The notes under the pieces are model-generated. The model did not search any database. It saw only the letters and a list, made by a program, of their open reading frames with translations, and had not been told where the DNA came from. A stretch of DNA of 6,683 nucleotides from Actinomycetota bacterium (GTDB lineage Bacteria > Actinomycetota > Thermoleophilia > Gaiellales > Gaiellaceae): positions 1 through 6,683 of the forward strand of contig JACCYG010000204.1 of NCBI GenBank assembly GCA_013696595.1. The letters run 5' to 3'. A program made the position numbers and the translations under genes. Shown here piece after piece: positions 1 to 6,020 of this stretch. The stretch's first letter is position 1. Each line of letters begins with the position of its first letter.

Positions 1-414
1 CGCATAGACCGCTTGGAAGACGAAAATGACGACGGCTAGAGCTATCGCCAGCGTTGCCCCCTGTACCTGCCACAGTGCCTGCAAGAAGCTCTCGGCCCTC
101 GACGGATCTTCGAAACGCTTGAAACCCCAAGGGACCGGCAGCCAGAGCACTCCGAAGGAGAGGAGGAGCAGCCACCACCAGGACGACTCAGCTTTCGCGC
201 GGTGACTCAGCCACTCGAGCGCATCGCGTTTCCGACGGCTCCACTTCGGCGTTACCGCGAGCTGCGACTTTCCGAGTTCCGCTAGGCGAACGAGCGACGA
301 CTCAATGTAGAGATCCCGTGCGTCCCGGGGTAGACCGCGAAGCCGCCCGTAGAGCCGCGTAACGCGCGTTCGGGTCGCGCGGAATGGCACCCGCACACGA
401 TCGAGCAAGCTCAT
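1..414 (-). CDS. Membrane protein of unknown function, N-terminal part (gene runs off the left edge)
   Basis: An open frame runs leftwards without a stop from an ATG at 414 to the window edge, giving 138 codons. The first 75 or so residues are rich in Arg and Lys and look cytoplasmic. They are followed by a hydrophobic stretch at about residues 80-97 that opens with three Trp, a short polar loop, and a second hydrophobic segment at about residues 118-138 (starting LWQVQGATLAIALAVVIFVF). That is two likely membrane helices, with the rest of the protein outside the window. I do not recognise the family. The start is uncertain: the same frame stays open upstream to another ATG at 546, which would add 44 residues of plausible composition, and a GTG at 474 is also possible. 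None has a clear ribosome binding site. Third-position G/C bias looks weaker than in lexA or tldD, which may mean low expression or foreign origin. Confidence 0.6.
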   Translation of the reverse strand, partial: MSLLDRVRVPFRATRTRVTRLYGRLRGLPRDARDLYIESSLVRLAELGKSQLAVTPKWSRRKRDALEWLSHRAKAESSWWWLLLLSFGVLWLPVPWGFKRFEDPSRAESFLQALWQVQGATLAIALAVVIFVFQAVYA

Positions 415-734
415 GGGGCGACGCCGGAGCAGAGCGGCCGCGGAACCTTGTTCATAGGCAGGATTGTCGCCCACGCGCCTGATGCCGCCGGCCAAGCGGG
501 CCCAGCTCTCATTGCACTGCGCCGTCGGAATCCCCAGGGACAGCATGACGACGAGTCAACCGGTACCGCCTTCACGCGTCGGCGCGACCGGTGGTAGCGT
601 TTGCGTCGCGGGGCGGGTCGTAGCCGGCACAACCCACGAGGCCACGCCGGGTGCCCGCGCCGAGCGGTTCCATGGAGACCGCCTCTCGACGCCGCGGGGC
701 GAGCCTGACGAGTCGCCGGTGAACCGGGTCCATA
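415..734. other. Stretch with no assigned gene between the left membrane gene and the rnpB terminator
   Basis: Bases 415-546 may belong to the membrane gene on the minus strand if it starts at the upstream ATG. For the rest I see no RNA gene, repeat or convincing promoter. Short frames open on both strands here are Arg/Pro-rich, lack ribosome binding sites and look like chance frames of GC-rich DNA. The promoter of the left membrane gene must lie here, but no clear -10/-35 pair stands out. Confidence 0.5.
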
Positions 735-762
735 GAAAAAGCCCCGTTACCAGGGCTTTTTC
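735..762 (-). terminator. Intrinsic terminator of rnpB
   Basis: Perfect 10-bp inverted repeat: on the minus strand GAAAAAGCCC, an 8-base loop, then GGGCTTTTTC. The A-rich 5' arm and T-rich 3' arm give the usual stem plus U-tract. It begins 4 bases after the predicted 3' end of the RNase P RNA. Because the stem is A/T-flanked on both sides it could also work in the other direction. Confidence 0.88.
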
Positions 763-766
763 CGTA

Positions 767-1091
<325 letters not shown>

Positions 1092-1112
1092 ATTGGAATT
1101 GTAGCCGCGATC
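1092..1112 (-). promoter_or_regulatory. rnpB promoter (-10 TACAAT)
   Basis: On the minus strand the -10 hexamer TACAAT occupies 1103-1098, 6 bases before the first base of helix P1 at 1091, the right distance for the transcription start. The 15 bases GATCGCGGCTACAAT (1112-1098) are identical to the tRNA-Leu promoter at 2195-2209. No good -35 match is visible 16-18 bases upstream. Confidence 0.72.
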
Positions 1113-1146
1113 GCGTGAATCTCCGGTCCGCCGCCGATTGGCATGC

Positions 1147-1161
1147 GCCGGATTATCCGGC
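1147..1161. repeat. Perfect 7+1+7 palindrome upstream of rnpB
   Basis: GCCGGAT, one base, ATCCGGC. The centre lies about 63 bp upstream of the predicted rnpB start. It is next to a second inverted repeat, GGCCCC (1159-1164) with GGGGCC (1176-1181). It could be a protein binding site or part of a terminator for the lexA operon; the sequence alone does not decide. Confidence 0.4.
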
Positions 1162-1228
1162 CCCTACAACGACGAGGGGCCCATCCCACGGAGTTAGGGG
1201 AGGCGCGACGTGATCGCGGCGCGGGCGC

Positions 1229-1250
1229 GCAGGGTCGCCCGAGACCCTGC
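1229..1250 (-). terminator. Probable terminator hairpin of the lexA/zinc-ribbon operon
   Basis: Perfect 8-bp stem, GCAGGGTC and GACCCTGC with a 6-base loop, starting 19 bases after the stop codon of the zinc-ribbon gene. There is no U-tract, so this would be the GC-rich stem-only type often proposed for actinobacteria; function is inferred. Confidence 0.5.
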
Positions 1251-1269
1251 TCCGCCCACGCCCGGTCAC

Positions 1270-1461
1270 TCAGCCCGCGTGCACGCCCAGTGCGAGCTGA
1301 TTCTCCTGACCCTCTTCGAGCCTCGAGCCGCACTCCGGGCACTCGAGCGCCGAGCCGATCCGCATGACGAACTCGCCACATGCGAGGCACTCGAGGCTCG
1401 CTCCGCGACTGAGTGCGAGAAGCTCCTGGTCGAGCGTCCGGTTCAGAGCTACGACGGTCAA
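1270..1461 (-). CDS. Small zinc-ribbon protein co-transcribed with lexA
   Basis: A 63-residue protein with two CxxC knuckles: Cys25-x2-Cys28, a 12-residue spacer, Cys41-x2-Cys44. This is the four-cysteine pattern of a zinc ribbon. The segment before it (about residues 7-19) could form a short helix, and the tail after residue 47 is acidic then neutral. There is no signal peptide or membrane segment, so it should be cytoplasmic. The start is a TTG directly after the lexA TAG stop. It is preceded by a perfect GGAGG at 1472-1468, 6 bases away and inside the last codons of lexA, which decides the start and points to coupled translation with LexA. I do not recognise a named family. The linkage makes a role in DNA-damage response, or simple housekeeping co-expression, possible, but neither is shown. 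A candidate terminator follows. Confidence 0.82.
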   Translation of the reverse strand: MTVVALNRTLDQELLALSRGASLECLACGEFVMRIGSALECPECGSRLEEGQENQLALGVHAG

Positions 1462-2103
1462 CTACATCCTCCGAAAGACCCCGGTGACCTTGCCGAGGAT
1501 CTGGACGTGGTCGGGGTAGAGCGGCTCGAGGGCCGAGTTCTCCGGCTGAAGGCGGATACGCCCGCCTTCGCGGAAGAACCGCTTCACCGTCGCCTCTTCG
1601 GTCGCCTCGTCCCCGCCTGCGAGCGCGACGACGACGTCGCCGTTCTGCGCGGTCTGCTGGCGACGGACGACCACGTAGTCCTCGGGAAGGATTCCGGCCT
1701 CGATCATGCTCTCGCCGCGGACGCGCAGGAGGAACTCCTCCCCTGCGCCCGTGGAGAGCGGCTCGGGAACGGCGAGGTACTCCTCGACGTTCTGCTCGGC
1801 GAGCAAGGGCCCGCCCGCGGCGATCTGGCCGACGAGCGGCAGGACGCGAACCCGGCCCGCCTCGCCGACGGTGGCCGCCTCGCGGCCCGGACGTTCGCGG
1901 CCGACCAGCTCGAGTGCGCGCGGCTTGGTCGGGTCGCGCTTCAGGTAGCCCAGACGCTCGAGGTTCGCCAGGTGGGCGTGAACGGTGGACGGCGAGGCGA
2001 GCCCGACCGCCTCGCCGATCTCGCGCACGGTCGGCGGGTAGCCGTGCCCGTCGACGTACTCCGTGACGTAGTCGTAAATCTCTTGTTGTCGATCCGTAAG
2101 CAA
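1462..2103 (-). CDS. lexA: LexA repressor (SOS response, self-cleaving)
   Basis: Transcriptional repressor of the SOS regulon, inactivated by RecA-stimulated self-cleavage. Residues 1-66 are the winged helix-turn-helix: MLTDRQQEIYDYV at the start, PPTVREIG at 23-30, then the recognition helix and LERLGYLKRD. The cleavage site is Ala96-Gly97, within VGQIAAGG. The S24-like protease domain carries the catalytic Ser132 (in GESM) and Lys174 (in ATVKRF). At 213 residues it is full length. The start is TTG, supported by GAGG at 2112-2109 (5-base spacing) and by the family N-terminus beginning exactly here. A LexA box with matching arms in the leader shows autoregulation. The zinc-ribbon gene follows immediately and shares the transcript. 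All catalytic residues are present, so the protein should be functional. Confidence 0.98.
   Translation of the reverse strand: MLTDRQQEIYDYVTEYVDGHGYPPTVREIGEAVGLASPSTVHAHLANLERLGYLKRDPTKPRALELVGRERPGREAATVGEAGRVRVLPLVGQIAAGGPLLAEQNVEEYLAVPEPLSTGAGEEFLLRVRGESMIEAGILPEDYVVVRRQQTAQNGDVVVALAGGDEATEEATVKRFFREGGRIRLQPENSALEPLYPDHVQILGKVTGVFRRM
1468..1472 (-). promoter_or_regulatory. Ribosome binding site of the zinc-ribbon gene, inside lexA
   Basis: GGAGG on the minus strand, overlapping the last codons of lexA and 6 bases before the TTG at 1461. A full-strength site here is what makes the TTG start credible. Confidence 0.75.
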
Positions 2104-2119
2104 GCCTACCTCGCTTTGT

Positions 2120-2133
2120 CGAACGTATGTTCG
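2120..2133 (-). promoter_or_regulatory. LexA operator (SOS box) of the lexA operon
   Basis: CGAACGTATGTTCG: perfect 5-bp inverted arms CGAAC/GTTCG with a 4-base centre, matching the Bacillus/actinobacterial LexA consensus. It starts 2 bases after the -10 hexamer and so covers the expected transcription start. LexA bound here would block its own promoter, so transcription should rise when LexA is cleaved after DNA damage. Confidence 0.95.
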
Positions 2134-2135
2134 TT

Positions 2136-2164
2136 AAGGTAGCGCCCCGGTCGGATGGCGTCAA
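2136..2164 (-). promoter_or_regulatory. lexA promoter, -35 TTGACG / 17 bp / -10 TACCTT
   Basis: On the minus strand TTGACG (2164-2159) and TACCTT (2141-2136) are separated by exactly 17 bp, a good match to the housekeeping sigma factor consensus. The start would fall in the SOS box, with an mRNA leader of roughly 25 bases before the TTG. Confidence 0.78.
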
Positions 2165-2194
2165 CTCGAGGGCCGGGAGCGACGGCCCCGCCGG

Positions 2195-2209
2195 GATCGC
2201 GGCTACAAT
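2195..2209 (+). promoter_or_regulatory. tRNA-Leu promoter (-10 TACAAT)
   Basis: TACAAT at 2204-2209 ends 9 bases before the mature tRNA, which implies a pre-tRNA leader of only about 2-3 bases. The core GATCGCGGCTACAAT is identical to the rnpB promoter. No -35 close to consensus is visible at the expected spacing. It is divergent from the lexA promoter. Confidence 0.7.
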
Positions 2210-2218
2210 CTGCCTCGC

Positions 2219-2304
<86 letters not shown>

Positions 2305-2313
2305 TAACGCACG

Positions 2314-2334
2314 ACGCCCCGTTTGGGGCGTTTC
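2314..2334 (+). terminator. Terminator after tRNA-Leu
   Basis: ACGCCCC, loop GTTT, GGGGCGT, followed by TTC: a 7-bp stem with a short T-run, 9 bases after the tRNA. It ends only about 15-35 bases before the possible starts of tldD. Confidence 0.8.
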
Positions 2335-2369
2335 TCGTCGCGGGTCGGATGGGAGACTCGACTAGGGGA

Positions 2370-3812
2370 ATGCGTGATCTTTGCCGCCATGCCGTCGACG
2401 CGGCCGTAGCTTCCGGTGCGGGCTATGCCGACGCGCGCGCGATCACCCGTCGCGCGCAGGACGTCTCGACCAAGAACCGGCAGGTGGAGACGGTGTCGGA
2501 CGCCGAGTCCGCGGGCATAGGCGTCCGCGTGCTCGTGGACGGAGCCTGGGGATTCGCCTGCGACCGAAGGCTGACCGACGACGGCGCGCGCGACGCGGCT
2601 CTTCGCGCGGCCGCCTTTGCGCGCGCGAGCGCCTCGCGCGGTGGGAAGCGCCGGGTCGAGCTCGCCCCGGCCCCGGCGCGGCAAGGGGAATACCAGACGC
2701 CGGGGCACCGAGACCCGATCGACGTCCCGCTCGCGGAGAAGATCGAGGTCTGTCTTCGTGCGGAGGAAGCGATGAGCCACCGGGACGTCGAGATCACGGA
2801 GGCGAGCGTGCGCGCCCAGCGGGAAGAGCGCGCGTTCGCTTCATCCGAGGGCGCCGACATCTTTCAGAAGTTCTACGAGTGCGGCGGCGGAATCAGCTCG
2901 CTCGCAATCGCCGACGGCCGCGTCCAGACGCGAAGCTACCCGTCGAGCCACGGCGGCTCGAGCGCCCAGGCAGGCTGGGAGTACATCGAATCGCTGGGCC
3001 TCGACGGCGAGGGCCCGCGCGTCGCAGAGGAAGCGGCTGCGCTCCTCCGGGCCGCTCCCTGCCCCGCCGGGGTGACGACGATCGTCCTCGACTCCGAGCA
3101 GATGGAGCTCCAGGTCCACGAGTCGGTCGGCCACCCAACCGAGCTCGACCGGGTCTACGGGACGGAGGCGGCCTACGCGGGAACCAGCTTCCTGAAGCCG
3201 GAAGACCTCGGAAGCCTGCGCTACGGGTCCGATCTCATGAACATCACGGCTGACCCGACGACCCCACAGGGGCTCGGAACGTTCGCCTTCGACGACGAGG
3301 GCGTTCCCGCGGCACGCCAGCCGATCGTGGAGGCAGGTGTGCTGCGCGGGTTCCTCGGCTCCCGCGAGACCTCGGCCGTGCTCGGCACGAGCACCGGCGG
3401 CTCGATGCGCGCCGACGGGTGGAGCCGGATGCCGCTCGTCCGCATGACCAATCTCCATCTCGAGGCCGGCGAGGGCAGCTTCGAGGACCTGCTGGCGGAC
3501 GTCGACGACGGGATCTATCTCGCGACGAACAAGAGCTGGTCGATCGACGACAAGCGCCTGAACTTCCAGTTCGGGACCGAGATCGCGTGGGAGATCAAGC
3601 GGGGAAAGCTCGGGCGGATGCTCCGAGACGCGACTTACACGGGTGTCACCCCGGTGTTCTGGGGCTCGCTCGACGCCCTGGCGGGGCCGGACGAGTGGCG
3701 CATGCAGGGGCTCACGAACTGCGGCAAAGGACAACCGGGCCAGCACGCGCACGTGTCCCATGGAGCCCCGCCCGCGCGCTTCCGTGACGTGCAGGTCGGC
3801 GTCCGCTCGTGA
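2370..3812 (+). CDS. tldD: TldD, catalytic subunit of the TldD/TldE metalloprotease (peptidase family U62)
   Basis: Zinc-dependent protease subunit that pairs with TldE. In Escherichia coli the complex trims unfolded peptides such as the microcin B17 precursor and the CcdA antitoxin. The metal-binding HExxxH is present as HESVGH at residues 250-255, and the conserved C-terminal cysteine motif as NCGKGQ with Cys451, so the enzyme looks active. At 480 residues it matches the usual length (about 480). There is no signal peptide, so it should be cytoplasmic. The start is chosen at ATG 2370 because family members begin shortly before the motif-like stretch MRDLCRHAVDAA; an in-frame ATG at 2349 adds 7 residues. 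Neither has a well-spaced ribosome binding site: AGGGGA sits directly against ATG 2370. The frame continues upstream into the tRNA, which cannot be coding. tldE overlaps its last 4 bases. Confidence 0.95.
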   Translation: MRDLCRHAVDAAVASGAGYADARAITRRAQDVSTKNRQVETVSDAESAGIGVRVLVDGAWGFACDRRLTDDGARDAALRAAAFARASASRGGKRRVELAPAPARQGEYQTPGHRDPIDVPLAEKIEVCLRAEEAMSHRDVEITEASVRAQREERAFASSEGADIFQKFYECGGGISSLAIADGRVQTRSYPSSHGGSSAQAGWEYIESLGLDGEGPRVAEEAAALLRAAPCPAGVTTIVLDSEQMELQVHESVGHPTELDRVYGTEAAYAGTSFLKPEDLGSLRYGSDLMNITADPTTPQGLGTFAFDDEGVPAARQPIVEAGVLRGFLGSRETSAVLGTSTGGSMRADGWSRMPLVRMTNLHLEAGEGSFEDLLADVDDGIYLATNKSWSIDDKRLNFQFGTEIAWEIKRGKLGRMLRDATYTGVTPVFWGSLDALAGPDEWRMQGLTNCGKGQPGQHAHVSHGAPPARFRDVQVGVRS

Positions 3813-5173
3813 GCGAGTCAGAGCGAGCCCTCGACGTCGCCGAGCGTGCGCGGCGTGCGGCCTCGGGTGACGAGATCGACGCGCTCGTCCACCTCGAGCG
3901 CTCCGGGTTCGCGCGGTTCGCGGGGTCGACGGTCCACCAGCCCACGTTGATCGAGGACGAATCTGTCACGATCCGCGTGGTGCGCGACGGGCGGGTCGGA
4001 GCCTCGTCGACGAACCGGACCGACGACGACGGCCTGCGCGCCGCGGCCAAGCGCGCGGGCGAAGCCGCCGACAACGCGCCAGCGGACCCGGCGTTTCCGG
4101 GACTTCCGCCTGCGGCCGAAGCTCCGGCCGTCGAGGGCTTCGACGAAGAGACCGCGGCGCTGGCGCCCGAGGAGCAGGCGGCCCGCGCGTGGACGGCGAT
4201 CGAAGCCGCTCCCCGGCACGGACTCTACGGCTATTTCACGAGCGGAGCGACCGACATCGCCGTCGCCTCGAGCACCGGGATCGCAGCCTCCCAATCGATG
4301 ACCGACGCGACCGTGCGGGCGCTCGCCGCTTCCGACGGCGAATCCGGATATGCGGAGGCTACCTCGTGGCGAGCCGGCGAGCTCGACCCAGCCGCGGTCG
4401 CGTCCGAGGCCGCCGAGAAGGCGATCCGCACGAGGGACGCAGCCGCGTTCGAAGCAGCCGTGTGCCGCGCCGTCCTCGAGCCCTACGCCTTCGCCGAGCT
4501 CCTCTGGTATTTCGCGTTCAGCTCGCTCGGCGCGCTATCGCTGCTCGAGGGAAGGAGTTACCTCGCCGAGCGGATCGGCGAGCGCTGCTTCGATCCGAGC
4601 TTCACGCTCCGCGACGACGGGCGTGACGCCCGCGGCCTCCCGAAGGCGTTCGATTTCGAGGGCGTCCCGAAGGAGCCGGTGACGCTCGTCGAGGACGGTG
4701 TCGTCCGCGACGTCGTCTGGGATCGCCGCACGGCCGCGCGCGCGGGCCGGGAGTCGACCGGCCATGCGCTCGCCGCGCCCGCCCAGGCGCACGGGCCGCT
4801 TCCCTTCAACCTGGTCGTCGAGCCGGGCGACGCGGACGTCGATGAGCTCGTCGAGCGAGTGGACGACGGAATCTACGTGACGCGCCTCCACTACCTGAAC
4901 ATCGTCGACCCGCGCGAGGGCCTCATCACGGGGATGACGCGCGACGGCACGTTCCGAATCGAGAAGGGACGCGTGACGCGGCCGCTCGTCAACCTTCGCT
5001 TCACGACGTCCTTCCCGGCGCTCGTCGAGCGGCTCCTCGGGCTCTCGAGCGATGTCAAGCTCGTCAACCTGAGCGACTTCTACGACGAGCGCTACCCGTA
5101 CGCGAGCCTCGTCCCGGCGGTCGCCACCGAGACGTTCACGATCGTCGGAAGCGGGTCGGGGCCCGGGCTCTGA
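3809..5173 (+). CDS. tldE: TldE/PmbA, non-catalytic partner subunit of the TldD/TldE protease
   Basis: A 454-residue homologue of TldD that lacks HExxxH and the C-terminal cysteine, which is the mark of the TldE (PmbA) subunit. In the known complex it shapes the closed chamber and substrate access while TldD holds the metal. Visible family features are the central stretch EPYAFAELLWYFAFSSLG, then GHALAAP from Gly318, and the C-terminal block IVDPREGLITGMTRDGTF (from about residue 365) followed by IEKGRVTRPLVNLRFTTS. Length agrees with E. coli PmbA (about 450). The GTG start lies in GTGA, overlapping the tldD stop by 4 bases, and no separate ribosome binding site at good spacing is seen. Translation is therefore probably coupled, favouring equal amounts of both subunits. 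It converges on the minus-strand block, with stop codons 4 bases apart. Confidence 0.95.
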   Translation: MSESERALDVAERARRAASGDEIDALVHLERSGFARFAGSTVHQPTLIEDESVTIRVVRDGRVGASSTNRTDDDGLRAAAKRAGEAADNAPADPAFPGLPPAAEAPAVEGFDEETAALAPEEQAARAWTAIEAAPRHGLYGYFTSGATDIAVASSTGIAASQSMTDATVRALAASDGESGYAEATSWRAGELDPAAVASEAAEKAIRTRDAAAFEAAVCRAVLEPYAFAELLWYFAFSSLGALSLLEGRSYLAERIGERCFDPSFTLRDDGRDARGLPKAFDFEGVPKEPVTLVEDGVVRDVVWDRRTAARAGRESTGHALAAPAQAHGPLPFNLVVEPGDADVDELVERVDDGIYVTRLHYLNIVDPREGLITGMTRDGTFRIEKGRVTRPLVNLRFTTSFPALVERLLGLSSDVKLVNLSDFYDERYPYASLVPAVATETFTIVGSGSGPGL

Positions 5174-5177
5174 ACCG

Positions 5178-5387
5178 CTAGCGGTCGCGTTTGTTCCGGT
5201 GCCTGAAGCGGCCGCGGCTCACGTCTCGCGTCCAGTCACCGCCGACAGTCACCGCAAAGGCCAGCACCGCAGCGATCGTCGCCAGGAAGAGAAAGACGAA
5301 CGCGCCACCCCACCCCGACGTGAGCCCGATCGCGATCGTCGCAACGAGGATCACGGCCGCGGGAACCCAGAGGCGAGCGGACGGCAT
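5178..5387 (-). CDS. Small two-helix membrane protein following secG
   Basis: A 69-residue protein with two predicted membrane helices at about residues 6-23 and 28-48, joined by the short turn TSGWGG. A strongly basic tail (WTRDVSRGRFRHRNKRDR) should stay in the cytoplasm, so both ends are probably inside. The ATG lies 3 bases after the secG stop. No ribosome binding site is visible, so translation is probably coupled to secG. I do not recognise a family. Its position suggests shared expression with the Sec translocon, but a functional link is only inferred. The hydrophobic segments, the tight spacing after secG and the natural composition argue that it is a real gene. Confidence 0.72.
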   Translation of the reverse strand: MPSARLWVPAAVILVATIAIGLTSGWGGAFVFLFLATIAAVLAFAVTVGGDWTRDVSRGRFRHRNKRDR

Positions 5388-5390
5388 GGT

Positions 5391-5612
5391 TCAGTCGAAG
5401 AAGTAGAAGAGCGCGATCGTGTTCGCCGCGAAGATGAACGCGACGACCACGGTCAACCGGGTGAGGTTCCGCTCGACGATGTGCTGGCCGCCCTGCGAGG
5501 TCGGCGTGAAGCCGAGGCCTCCGAATCCCGTGTCCCGCCCCGAGTGCATGAGGACGAGGACGACGAGGAAGATCGAGACGAGGACGTGGAAGGCCGCCAG
5601 GACTCCGAGCAT
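5391..5612 (-). CDS. secG: SecG, preprotein translocase subunit
   Basis: Small integral membrane subunit of the SecYEG channel that eases SecA-driven export. At 73 residues it has two membrane helices (about 3-22 and 53-71). Between them is a Gly-rich cytoplasmic loop beginning HSGRDTGFGG and ending with the conserved VERNLTRLT (residues 46-54). This layout and motif are typical of actinobacterial SecG. The ATG start matches the family N-terminus. No Shine-Dalgarno site is present; a TATCCT hexamer lies 6 bases before the ATG, which suggests a leaderless mRNA. The 69-residue membrane gene follows after 3 bases, and the receiver gene ends 21 bases upstream. Confidence 0.93.
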   Translation of the reverse strand: MLGVLAAFHVLVSIFLVVLVLMHSGRDTGFGGLGFTPTSQGGQHIVERNLTRLTVVVAFIFAANTIALFYFFD

Positions 5613-5618
5613 GGACTC

Positions 5619-5624
5619 AGGATA
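5619..5624 (-). promoter_or_regulatory. Candidate -10 box of secG, leaderless spacing
   Basis: TATCCT on the minus strand followed by 6 bases and then the ATG. Transcription would begin at or next to the A of the start codon. No matching -35 is visible, and the receiver gene ends just upstream. Confidence 0.42.
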
Positions 5625-5633
5625 GCGGCGGTT

Positions 5634-6014
5634 CTAGCAGGAAGCGGCGTCGAAGATCGCGTCGACGAGCTCCGTCGCGATCCGGTCCTTCGTGACGTAG
5701 CCGGAGGCGCCGGCAGCGTCGGCTTGCTCCAGGTCCGCCGGCGAGTTCGAGCCCGTGAGGAAGAGGATGCAGGTGTCCGGCAGCGCCTCCCGAATCTGAC
5801 GGGCGGCCTCGAAGCCGTCGAGCACCGGCATGCTGATGTCCATCAGGACGACATCGGGGCGAAGGTCCGACGCGAGCCGGGCCGCCTCCTCGCCGTTCTC
5901 TGCGCGCCCTATGACGCGAATCTTCTTTTCGCTGCTCAGAAGCGCTTCGACGCTCTCCGCGAAGAGCGGATGGTCCTCGGCGATGAGAACGTTGACAGGG
6001 GTCAGGTCTGCCAT
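5634..6014 (-). CDS. Stand-alone response regulator receiver domain (NarL/LuxR-type REC, no output domain)
   Basis: A 126-residue single receiver domain. The acidic pocket is Glu13 and Asp14 (in LIAEDHP), the phospho-acceptor is Asp59 (in VLMDISMP), the switch residue is Thr87 and the conserved lysine is Lys109 (in VTKD). The chain ends just after the last helix, so there is no helix-turn-helix or enzyme output domain. The downstream DNA holds secG and not a frameshifted remainder, so this looks like a natural single-domain regulator and not a truncation. No histidine kinase is in the window. It may act by protein contact or as a phosphorelay intermediate. The N-terminal sequence VNVLIAEDHPLFAESVEALL is most like NarL/FixJ-type receivers. 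TAAGGT lies 6 bases before the ATG and may be a -10 box or a weak Shine-Dalgarno (AAGG). Confidence 0.92.
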   Translation of the reverse strand: MADLTPVNVLIAEDHPLFAESVEALLSSEKKIRVIGRAENGEEAARLASDLRPDVVLMDISMPVLDGFEAARQIREALPDTCILFLTGSNSPADLEQADAAGASGYVTKDRIATELVDAIFDAASC

Positions 6015-6020
6015 GAGTGA

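Noticed and set aside
411..632. 73-codon minus-strand frame ending in an ATGA overlap with the left membrane gene
   Set aside because: Arg/Pro/Ser-rich composition, no ribosome binding site and no domain; the ATGA overlap is probably chance.
1210..2142. 310-codon open frame on the plus strand opposite lexA
   Set aside because: It is antisense to an unmistakable LexA with intact catalytic residues, its composition is that of a shadow frame in GC-rich DNA, and it would run through the lexA operator.
2841..3761. 306-codon minus-strand frame opposite tldD
   Set aside because: Shadow of tldD: no ribosome binding site or recognisable domain, and tldD carries the conserved metal motifs on the other strand.
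5634..6014. Receiver gene as a broken NarL-type regulator that lost its helix-turn-helix by frameshift
   Set aside because: No helix-turn-helix-like translation follows in any frame; secG starts 21 bases downstream.
5199..6020. 273-codon plus-strand frame opposite the small membrane gene, secG and the receiver gene
   Set aside because: Low-complexity Arg/Glu/Asp-rich translation, antisense to three genes with clear families or features.
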